6,379 nucleotides of DNA, taken from assembly GCA_003506275.1 (NCBI GenBank), contig DOBD01000104.1:1-6379 (forward strand). The letters are read 5' to 3'. The notes below the pieces were generated by a model. That model made no database searches. It worked only from the letters and a program-made list of their open reading frames with translations, and was not told the DNA's origin. The DNA is from Bacteroidales bacterium. GTDB lineage: Bacteria > Bacteroidota > Bacteroidia > Bacteroidales > UBA1402. Below, piece by piece: positions 1 through 6,379 of this stretch (its first letter is position 1; every line of letters starts with the position of its first letter). Made by a program: the position numbers and the translations under genes.

Positions 1-1377
1 TTCGGTCCGGCCAGGCGGTGGGGGTTGTTCCCAGCCATTTCCTTCCGTTGGAACGTGTCCGACGAAGCCTTCATGGACGCCATACCCTGGGTTTCCATGT
101 TATCCATCCGTCCCTCACTTGGTTTGGTGGGTAATCAACCCGGCAGTGAATACCTTTATTTCAGCCGGTATGCTTCAGGTCCTTCGTACAACAATGGCCC
201 TTCCATTTATCCCAATAACATACGTCTCAATAACCTCAAATGGGAGGAAGTGGAGAAATGGAACGTTGGTTTCGACTTCGGACTGTTCAGCGACAAACTG
301 TACGGTGATGTCAACCTGTATTACAACAAAACCACCGACCTGCTGATGGGCGGTCGTGGGATACCTTCTTCCTCCGGGTATACTTCCTTGAGCTATCAGA
401 ATACCGGTAGCATGGAGAACAAAGGGTGGGAACTCAACCTGCAAACCAACAAGGTCATCAAATCCGGCAAATTCAGCGCCGACGTCAACGTAACTTTCGC
501 CAACAACCGTAATGAAATCACCAGCATGGATCCAACGATTCTGAAGACCATGAGCAGCGAATTCTATTACAACAACGGTGCTTACCTGACGCGTGTGCAA
601 CTGAACAACCCCTTGGGATCCATTTATGGCTTCAAGTATGATGGTGTTTATCAGTACAGCAAGTACAGTGATGTCGAGGTGCCTGGTGTAAGTGGTCCCA
701 ATGCTCCGGTAGTCCGTAACGCCAATGGTGACGTTATCTATATGAAAAACGGTGAAGCCAAACCCATGTATTTCGCCTATGGCACTACCTCGGCTTATGA
801 ATTCGTAGGAGGTGATGCCAAATACAGGGATATCAACAACGATGGTAACATCAACGAGTTGGACATCGTTTACCTGGGTAGTTCTCTGCCTATCATCACT
901 GGTGGTTTCGGCTTCCGTCTCAGTTACGGCCGTTTCTCTATCAACAACCAATTCAACTTCAGGGTAGGCAATAAGGTGGTGAACAGAGGCCGTATGAATG
1001 CCGAAAAAATGTACAACAACGAAAATCAGAGCATGGCCGTGTGCTGGCGCTGGCGTGTGGAAGGTGACAACACCTCTATTCCAAGAGCCTTGTATAACTA
1101 CGGGTATAACTGGTTGGGTAGCGACCGTTTCGTTGAAGACGGCAGTTTCCTCCGCCTCAACTACACCAATCTGCAATACTCCGTTGATCCCAACCTTGTT
1201 CGTCGGTTTGGACTGACTCAACTCAGTTTGAACATGAGTGTGAACAACGTCTTCCTGCTGACCGGCTATTCAGGCGCTGACCCCGAAGTTGGCTACGGCA
1301 GCTATGGTATTGCCACCGACAACAGCCAGACGCCTCGATCCAAATCCTTCACCGCTGGTATCATTGCTTCCTTCTGA
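1..1377 (+). CDS. SusC/RagA-family TonB-linked outer-membrane transporter, C-terminal part (5' end outside window)
   Basis: This is the C-terminal part of a SusC-like outer-membrane beta-barrel, which imports oligosaccharides or peptides using TonB energy together with a SusD lid. The frame is open from base 1 and gives 458 residues, roughly the last 45% of a family member of about 1000 residues. The signal peptide, carboxypeptidase-like domain, TonB box and plug lie upstream. The TTG at 25 is not a real start, because the family-typical block RFGP..RWG.FPA..F.W spans it. Other SusC landmarks are LKWEEVEKWNVGFDFGLF (bases 235-288), a Ca-binding-like loop DINNDGNINELD (829-864), GGFGFRLSYGRFSINNQFNF (901-960), DRFVEDGSFLRLNYTNLQYS (1123-1182) and SLNMSVNNVFLLTGYSGADP (1225-1284). 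The last residues, AGIIASF, end in Phe as outer-membrane barrels do for Bam recognition. Two in-frame stops, TGA then TAA, close the gene. The susD-like gene follows 9 bases later. Family assignment is firm; substrate is unknown. Confidence 0.95.
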   Translation, partial: FGPARRWGLFPAISFRWNVSDEAFMDAIPWVSMLSIRPSLGLVGNQPGSEYLYFSRYASGPSYNNGPSIYPNNIRLNNLKWEEVEKWNVGFDFGLFSDKLYGDVNLYYNKTTDLLMGGRGIPSSSGYTSLSYQNTGSMENKGWELNLQTNKVIKSGKFSADVNVTFANNRNEITSMDPTILKTMSSEFYYNNGAYLTRVQLNNPLGSIYGFKYDGVYQYSKYSDVEVPGVSGPNAPVVRNANGDVIYMKNGEAKPMYFAYGTTSAYEFVGGDAKYRDINNDGNINELDIVYLGSSLPIITGGFGFRLSYGRFSINNQFNFRVGNKVVNRGRMNAEKMYNNENQSMAVCWRWRVEGDNTSIPRALYNYGYNWLGSDRFVEDGSFLRLNYTNLQYSVDPNLVRRFGLTQLSLNMSVNNVFLLTGYSGADPEVGYGSYGIATDNSQTPRSKSFTAGIIASF

Positions 1378-1386
1378 TAAACCGAT

Positions 1387-3102
1387 ATGACCATGAAGTC
1401 CATAGTTAAACATACAGCCCTTTCCCTCTGCCTGGCCGTCGGCCTGGGATCCTGCTCCGATTTCTTCGATCTTCTGCCTTTGAACGAAATCGTACTCGAA
1501 TCGTACTATACCGAAGAAAACGATATCACAAGCGTCATCAATTCCTGTTACGCGGGATTGCAAAGTCAAGATTGCATTTTGCGCATGGCTGTTTGGGGCG
1601 AATTCCGCTCCGACAACATTTCTGAGGGATCAGGGACCTCCAACGAGGATGTACAATTATTGAGGGAGAATATCCTGCCCACCACCGCTTACGCCGAATG
1701 GGCTCCCTTCTACAGCGTCATCAACCGGTGCAATACCGTTATGTATTACGCGCCCCTGGTACAACAACGTGACCCCAATTACACGGAGTCGGAAATGCGG
1801 GCCAACCTGGCTGAAGTCAAAGCACTCAGGGCATTGTGTTATTTCTACCTGATCCGTGCCTACAGGGATGTTCCGTTTGTCACTGAACCTTCCATCGACG
1901 ACGATGTCAAGAAATACCGTATTGCTGCCACCCCATTCGATAGCATCATCGGTTTTCTTGTCACTGACCTGGAGGCTGTGAAAAACGATGCGGTTCGCCG
2001 CTACGCCGATAAATCGGCCAATACGGCCCGCATGACCCGCACCGGCATTTACGCTCTGTTGGCTGACCTGTACCTTTGGAAAGGTGATTACGACGCCTGT
2101 GTCGAAAGTTGTGACCAGGTTATTGAGGCCAAACTGAACCAATACAACGAAGAGGTAGCCCTGTATGGCAACAACACCGATGTGGAGTTGTTCAAGGAAT
2201 ACCCCCTCATTTCTCAACATGCCAGTGGTAGCACCCGTTCAGGTAATACCTCCACACGCATTTTTGGAGAAGGCAACAGCTTTGAAAGTATTTTTGAATT
2301 GAATTTTATCACCAACCAGCAGGTAGGCAACGGATTCATCAATAGCTATTATGGATCGAATAATACCCGCGTCGGACGTGTGAGTGCCACGCCTTTTCTG
2401 TCTGAAAACGTAGCCACCGGTGCCAACAAGTTGTTCAAGAATACGGATTGCCGGTACCTGGAGTTCATGGAAAAGTCCAACACACAGTACGGTATTTGCA
2501 AATATACCCGTACGTCCAACGTGTTTGATTCTCCCTTGGCTTCCTCGGCCACTTCACCGGCCGTTTCGGCCGTCAGACGAGCCGACAATTTTTCCAATTG
2601 GATAATATACCGGTATACCGATGTGCTCTTGATGAAGGCTGAAGCTCTGATTCAACAGGGTAAAACCATGGTCAACGATACGGTGGCACCGGCCACGACC
2701 ATGAAACCCTACATGCAGTCGGCTTTCCGATTGGTATCAGCCGTGTACAATCGTTCCAACAACCTGACCAATCTTAGTACCGATACCTTGAAGTACGCTG
2801 ATTATGCGGCGACAGTGGCCACCATGGAAGATCTGGTGCTCAACGAACGGCAACGCGAGCTCATGTTTGAAGGCAAACGTTGGTTTGACCTTGTTCGCAT
2901 GGCCAGACGACAGGGTAACAACGACGCTCTCATCACCCACGTCATCAAGAAGCAGAAATCGAACACCAATGCCATTCGTATCAAATTGGGTACAGCCGAT
3001 GGATTGTACTTCCCCTATAGTGAGAATGAACTGAAACTCAATCCTGAGTTGAAGCAGAATCCTGCTTACGATAACGACAAGTCATCAACCATATCCGAAT
3101 AA
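1387..3102 (+). CDS. SusD/RagB-family nutrient-binding outer-membrane lipoprotein
   Basis: This is a complete 571-residue SusD-like lipoprotein, a normal length for the family. It should sit on the outer face of the outer membrane as the hinged lid of the SusC transporter encoded 9 bases upstream. A type II signal peptide ends in the lipobox GLGSC, with the lipidated Cys at residue 23, followed by SDFFD, an acidic stretch consistent with surface export. The N-terminal TPR-rich part includes EVKALRALCYFYLIRAYRDV (143-162) and TRTGIYALLADLYLWKGDYD (217-236). The C-terminal RagB/SusD signatures are WIIYRYTDVLLMKAEALIQQ (405-424), LNERQRELMFEGKRWFDLVR (485-504) and YFPYSENELKLNPELKQNPA (541-560). 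All are intact and there is no frameshift. An alternative start at 1393 (MKSIVKH...) gives an equally good signal peptide two residues shorter; neither has a clear Shine-Dalgarno, as is usual in Bacteroidota. The ligand is not predictable from sequence. Confidence 0.96.
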   Translation: MTMKSIVKHTALSLCLAVGLGSCSDFFDLLPLNEIVLESYYTEENDITSVINSCYAGLQSQDCILRMAVWGEFRSDNISEGSGTSNEDVQLLRENILPTTAYAEWAPFYSVINRCNTVMYYAPLVQQRDPNYTESEMRANLAEVKALRALCYFYLIRAYRDVPFVTEPSIDDDVKKYRIAATPFDSIIGFLVTDLEAVKNDAVRRYADKSANTARMTRTGIYALLADLYLWKGDYDACVESCDQVIEAKLNQYNEEVALYGNNTDVELFKEYPLISQHASGSTRSGNTSTRIFGEGNSFESIFELNFITNQQVGNGFINSYYGSNNTRVGRVSATPFLSENVATGANKLFKNTDCRYLEFMEKSNTQYGICKYTRTSNVFDSPLASSATSPAVSAVRRADNFSNWIIYRYTDVLLMKAEALIQQGKTMVNDTVAPATTMKPYMQSAFRLVSAVYNRSNNLTNLSTDTLKYADYAATVATMEDLVLNERQRELMFEGKRWFDLVRMARRQGNNDALITHVIKKQKSNTNAIRIKLGTADGLYFPYSENELKLNPELKQNPAYDNDKSSTISE

Positions 3103-3109
3103 AACCACC

Positions 3110-5095
3110 ATGAACAATCGAGTCAAAACATCCAAACGGTCGGCATTCATTCTTGCCCTGGTGCTGCAACCGCTGCTGTGGACAAGTTGCGTGGACAATG
3201 ATCCCATATTGGACAACTACTACACCTTCACCGGAGAAATGGTGTCCAACTTTCTTACGAACCGCAGCGAATACTCCTCTTTCGTAGAGATTCTCGAACG
3301 GGCCCACCTAATCGACGAACTGGCCACATACGGGGAATACACGTGTCTGGCTCCTACCAATCAGGCCATCAGTGAGTACCTGGCAGAGAAAGGCCGCAGT
3401 GCCATCGCCGAGTTGACCGATGCCGAATGCGATACCATCGCCAGGACACACTTACTCAAAGGTGCGTTTTATACCACAGACCTGGAAGACGGAGCCTTGC
3501 CTACGACCAACTATATGGACCGCTACCTGATTTATTCCTCTGATTCCATTCGGGTAGACGGAGACTTGACAGTAGCCTACTACATCAACAAGAATGCAGA
3601 GATGATCATCAGGGACGATTCTGTCGAAAACGGTGTTGTCCACACACTCAGCCGGGTCATCATGCCCAGCAACCAGTTCTTGCCTCAAATGATGGCCGAA
3701 GACACCGCTATTTCCATTTTCGTTGATGCGTTGAGAATAACAGGACTTGACAGGCAGATGGAAGCCTTCATCGATGAAACCTATTCGGTGGGTCCCGATT
3801 CCCTGGATCTGAAATTGATTTTTAATTCGGCCGGTGAACGCCCCGCTGACTATCCTGCCGTGCGCAAATTTTGCTTCACCGCCTTTGTTGAACCGGATGC
3901 CGTATACCGTAAAAAAGGCATCAATTCAGTAGAAGACTTAATTCAGAAGCTGACGTCCAAAGAACTGGCTATTCACGATCCATACAACCGTTACCTCTAC
4001 AACGACGATTACCGCAATCCGAACAACGTTGTTTACCGTTTTGTCGCCTACCACTTGCTTGACAGACTGGGCAACTACGACGATTGGACGGTCACCAGTA
4101 AGATCCGCAATGCCCAAGCCGTGTATGATCACCTGGACCCCCAAGATTATTATGAAACCATGTGTCCCTTCACCATGATGAAATTCCAGACTACCAGAGA
4201 TGGAGAACTGTTCATCAATCGACGTCGTGTGAACGAAGGAGCCAATGCCGACCGCAATGCCTCAGATCCCTATGCGACAGCAGTTCGGGGCGTGAGGGTT
4301 TACCAACCTTCCCAAATGGCCGGTGTCGACCAAAGCGCTCTCAATGGTGTATATCATTATATTGACGACCTTTTGATATACGATGCCAAGACGGCGGATG
4401 CCCTGAACACGCGTATGCGTATGGATGCTACGACCTTATCACCTGATTTCATGAACAATGTGGGTAGGGGCCGTACTAAACCCAATGTGGCCTCACAAGT
4501 GGTGACCCGTTACAAACCAGGTTATGTCAAGAACTTTATTTTCACTGACCAGACCCAAATGGGGTTGCGCATCGACCCTCTGTGGTCACCCAGTTACCAG
4601 TGCGATGGATTGGACTTCTTAGGGCAGTATGACTTTGCGGTCAAGATTCCTCCCGTGCCGGAAGGTACCTATGAGATCCGAATTGGACTGAACACTGACC
4701 CGAGACGTGGTATCGTGCAAATTTACCTGGACAACAAAGCCTGTGGCATACCCATCGATATGCGACTGTCAAAATATTCCAATCCCAAGATCGGAGCCCT
4801 TGCAGATACGGATGATGAAGAAGAAAACCGACGCAACGACAAAGACCTCAGGAACCGTGGTTTTATGAAGGGTCCCGACTCATGGATGCCCGGTGAAGGC
4901 AAGACTGAAACTCACCGTACCTACTATAACTCGGTGCGCATCATTCTGTCCACCGAATACCTGAAGGAAGGGGAGGTTCATTACATCCGATTCAAGTCGG
5001 TCATTGACAATCCTTTGGCTCTGTTGCCCTTTGATTACCTTGAACTTTGCCCCAAGAGTGTCTATGACAATCCTGAAGGTGAGGATACCCACTAA
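3110..5095 (+). CDS. Fasciclin (FAS1) domain lipoprotein with two FAS1-like domains and a C-terminal beta-sandwich-like domain
   Basis: This 661-residue lipoprotein is probably a surface-exposed accessory protein of the adjacent SusCD pair. The signal peptide ends at LLWTSC (Cys 27), followed by VDNDP. FAS1 domain 1 covers about residues 43-186, with the H1 motif YTCLAPTNQAI (77-87) and the H2 motif NGVVHTLSRVI (174-184). FAS1 domain 2 covers about 198-426 and is divergent: the H1-like strand is FCFTAFVEPDAVY (254-266) and H2 is NGVYHYIDDLLIYD (412-425). Its H1-H2 spacing is about 157 residues against 97 in domain 1, so it carries extra material. Residues about 430-650 look beta-rich, with DFAVKIPPVPEGTYEIRIGL (508-527), VQIYLDNKACGIPID (536-550), and a final G.VHYIRFK ... 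FDYLELCP (621-648) resembling the last strands of carbohydrate-binding jelly rolls. An acidic segment DTDDEEEN (566-573) interrupts it. The start lies 7 bases after the susD stop and gives a proper signal peptide. FAS1 domains mediate adhesion or ligand binding elsewhere; no enzymatic motif is seen and the ligand is unknown. Confidence 0.9.
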   Translation: MNNRVKTSKRSAFILALVLQPLLWTSCVDNDPILDNYYTFTGEMVSNFLTNRSEYSSFVEILERAHLIDELATYGEYTCLAPTNQAISEYLAEKGRSAIAELTDAECDTIARTHLLKGAFYTTDLEDGALPTTNYMDRYLIYSSDSIRVDGDLTVAYYINKNAEMIIRDDSVENGVVHTLSRVIMPSNQFLPQMMAEDTAISIFVDALRITGLDRQMEAFIDETYSVGPDSLDLKLIFNSAGERPADYPAVRKFCFTAFVEPDAVYRKKGINSVEDLIQKLTSKELAIHDPYNRYLYNDDYRNPNNVVYRFVAYHLLDRLGNYDDWTVTSKIRNAQAVYDHLDPQDYYETMCPFTMMKFQTTRDGELFINRRRVNEGANADRNASDPYATAVRGVRVYQPSQMAGVDQSALNGVYHYIDDLLIYDAKTADALNTRMRMDATTLSPDFMNNVGRGRTKPNVASQVVTRYKPGYVKNFIFTDQTQMGLRIDPLWSPSYQCDGLDFLGQYDFAVKIPPVPEGTYEIRIGLNTDPRRGIVQIYLDNKACGIPIDMRLSKYSNPKIGALADTDDEEENRRNDKDLRNRGFMKGPDSWMPGEGKTETHRTYYNSVRIILSTEYLKEGEVHYIRFKSVIDNPLALLPFDYLELCPKSVYDNPEGEDTH

Positions 5096-5114
5096 CCGTC
5101 GAAAACACGCATTT

Positions 5115-5128
5115 GTATGAAGACATAC
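5115..5128 (+). repeat. Short perfect inverted repeat in the leader of the fourth gene
   Basis: GTATG (5115-5119) and CATAC (5124-5128) are perfect reverse complements around the 4-base loop AAGA. The structure lies in the 42-base gap between the two FAS1 genes, ends 9 bases before ATG 5138 and contains the alternative ATG 5117. It could form a weak mRNA hairpin that hides the upstream ATG. There is no T-tract after it, so it is not a terminator. A 5-base stem can easily arise by chance, so function is doubtful. Confidence 0.25.
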
Positions 5129-5137
5129 CCTCTAAAC

Positions 5138-6379
5138 ATGAAACGATTCTACCTGGCAGCTTTGAGCATCGCCCTGCTGACCATCGGCTGTACGGAATCC
5201 TGGGACGATCACTACGCCAAAAGCCCTGAGGCGACCGTTGAAGAAACCCTTTGGGATCAATTGCTCGTACAGGACAACCTGAGCGACTTCAGAGCCGTAC
5301 TTGACAGTGTCAAGGTGATGAATGGGCGTAAAATCACGCACATCTCCTACTCAACCCTCCTGCAAAAACAATTTTTCACCGTTTTCGCACCCGTCAACGG
5401 CACGTTCAACAAAGATTCTCTCCTGGCTCTTTGCGCCACCTATGCCGGCAATGACTTGGTTGAAAAACGCTTTGTCATGAACCATTTGACCAGGACTCCC
5501 TATTCCTATGCTGCACAAATCGACAAGATGGCCCGCATGCTCAACGGTAAGTACCTGCCTTTCAGGGATGAAAGTCTAGCTGGTGCGTCCATTGTGGTCG
5601 GGCAGTCCAATATCCTGGCCAGAAACGGTTTGATTCACGTTGTCAGTGCTCAGGTACCTTATGTTCTGAATATCTACGAAAGCTTGATGTACCTGCCTCA
5701 GTTCGAAAGTATGGGTCAATACCTGTTCACGTATGAGAAAGACTCTCTGGATGAAATCACCAGTGTAAATGCCGGACTCAACCAGGACGGTGTGATTGAA
5801 TACATAGACTCCGTATTGATTGAAAAGAACGAACTGCTCAACTATTTCGGTTTTATCAATTCAGAGGACAGCGCCTATCGGATGGTTGCTCCGACCAAAG
5901 CCGGCTGGGACAGGGCTTATGCCAAGGCCGCTGCTTACTACAATTTTGCTTACATCCCCGGCGCAGATTCCCTGAAAAAGTACTGGACCAACTTTTCTCT
6001 GATGAAAGACCTGTTCTTCAACTGGAATCTTCAAGACTCTCCCAATGATTCGCTGATCACCATGCAGTATAGAGAACGGACGCCTGAATTGCATGTTTTC
6101 TACAAGCCCTTCGAAACCGGTGGCATTTTAGCCAACGCCAGACCGCTGCAAACCAGCAACGGTTTGATATACGAAGTGGATGAATGGCCCTATGATATTG
6201 AACAGGTCTTTTTCACCCCCATCGTGGTGGAAGCGGAGATTGAAAAGAACATTCATACCCTTGATAAGGAAAAGTTCAAGTTTTACCAACGCCAGAAGTT
6301 TGCTGACAGCATTTCCAATGACGGGTATCTGTCGGTTTTTCCCATCCGCAATACAGACAAGCCTGATATTACGTACAAT
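5138..6379 (+). CDS. Fasciclin (FAS1) domain lipoprotein, N-terminal part (3' end outside window)
   Basis: This reading frame stays open to the right edge, giving 414 residues with no stop. ATG 5138 yields a compact lipoprotein signal, MKRFYLAALSIALLTIGC (Cys 18), and has A residues at -2 to -4. An in-frame ATG at 5117 would add MKTYPLN and cannot be excluded. After the Cys comes TESWDDHYA, an acidic block like those at the N-terminus of other Bacteroidota FAS1 lipoproteins and suited to surface export. FAS1 domain 1 is about 35-176: H1 FFTVFAPVNGTF (79-90), H2 NGLIHVVSAQVPY (163-175). FAS1-like domain 2 is about 178-352: DGVIEYIDSVLIEKNELLNY (217-236), H1-like INSEDSAYRMVAPTKAGWDR (240-259), H2-like NGLIYEVDEWPY (341-352), where Tyr replaces the usual His. 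From about 358 a third module begins with TPIVVEAEIEK, probably a beta-sandwich as in the upstream gene. It starts 42 bases after that gene's stop and likely shares its transcript. Role in surface ligand binding is inferred. Confidence 0.88.
   Translation, partial: MKRFYLAALSIALLTIGCTESWDDHYAKSPEATVEETLWDQLLVQDNLSDFRAVLDSVKVMNGRKITHISYSTLLQKQFFTVFAPVNGTFNKDSLLALCATYAGNDLVEKRFVMNHLTRTPYSYAAQIDKMARMLNGKYLPFRDESLAGASIVVGQSNILARNGLIHVVSAQVPYVLNIYESLMYLPQFESMGQYLFTYEKDSLDEITSVNAGLNQDGVIEYIDSVLIEKNELLNYFGFINSEDSAYRMVAPTKAGWDRAYAKAAAYYNFAYIPGADSLKKYWTNFSLMKDLFFNWNLQDSPNDSLITMQYRERTPELHVFYKPFETGGILANARPLQTSNGLIYEVDEWPYDIEQVFFTPIVVEAEIEKNIHTLDKEKFKFYQRQKFADSISNDGYLSVFPIRNTDKPDITYN

Noticed and set aside
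25..27. TTG as a possible start of the SusC-like gene
   Set aside because: The frame is open further upstream to base 1 and the preceding residues (FGPARRWG) belong to a conserved SusC block, so the gene is cut by the window edge and does not start here.
175..1221. Long open frame on the - strand (348 codons) opposite the SusC gene
   Set aside because: It lies fully inside the SusC coding region. Its translation is Val/Ile-rich without recognisable domain motifs, as expected from the complement of a biased coding sequence, whereas the + strand matches SusC motifs throughout.
1375..1386. Gap between susC-like and susD-like genes considered for a promoter or terminator
   Set aside because: Only 9 bases separate the genes. 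The tandem TGA-TAA stops are notable but there is no room for either element.
1657..2220. Open frame on the - strand (187 codons) opposite the SusD gene
   Set aside because: It sits entirely inside a well-supported SusD gene and shows no family motif. It is a shadow of the coding sequence.
5115..5128. Inverted repeat considered as a transcription terminator
   Set aside because: The stem is only 5 bases, half of its pairs are A-T, and no T-tract follows. It cannot be a plausible intrinsic terminator.
5818..6250. 13-base direct repeat GATTGAAAAGAAC at 5818-5830 and 6238-6250
   Set aside because: Both copies lie in coding sequence and encode the short stretch IEKN. There are no flanking repeats or mobile-element signs; chance is the simplest explanation.

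Overview
The window looks like part of a Bacteroidota (probably Bacteroidales) chromosome. The evidence is a SusC-type TonB-dependent transporter followed at once by a SusD-type lipoprotein, three successive genes with Bacteroidota-style lipoprotein signal peptides, acidic residues just behind the lipobox cysteines, and intergenic gaps without Shine-Dalgarno sequences. Base composition is near 50% GC by eye. Genus and species cannot be told from this stretch.

Layout, all on the + strand: (1) 1-1377, the last 458 codons of a SusC-like outer-membrane beta-barrel, cut by the left edge; (2) 1387-3102, a complete SusD/RagB lipoprotein; (3) 3110-5095, a complete 661-residue lipoprotein with two fasciclin-like (FAS1) domains and a C-terminal beta-rich domain that ends like a carbohydrate-binding jelly roll; (4) 5138-6379, a second lipoprotein with two FAS1-like domains, entering a third module when the right edge cuts it. 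The gaps are 9, 7 and 42 bases. There is no promoter, terminator, RNA gene, mobile element or CRISPR array, and no gene-free stretch over 300 bases. The four genes are therefore probably one transcript that starts upstream and continues downstream.

Working model (inference): SusC and SusD form the usual pedal-bin importer, with SusD as the lid over the SusC barrel. The two FAS1 lipoproteins are probably surface-exposed accessory proteins that bind or present the ligand, in the position where polysaccharide utilization loci normally encode surface glycan-binding proteins. No glycoside hydrolase, polysaccharide lyase, sulfatase, peptidase or regulator lies in the window, so the substrate cannot be named. 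The part most worth following is the pairing of a SusCD importer with two FAS1-FAS1-beta-domain lipoproteins of unknown ligand.
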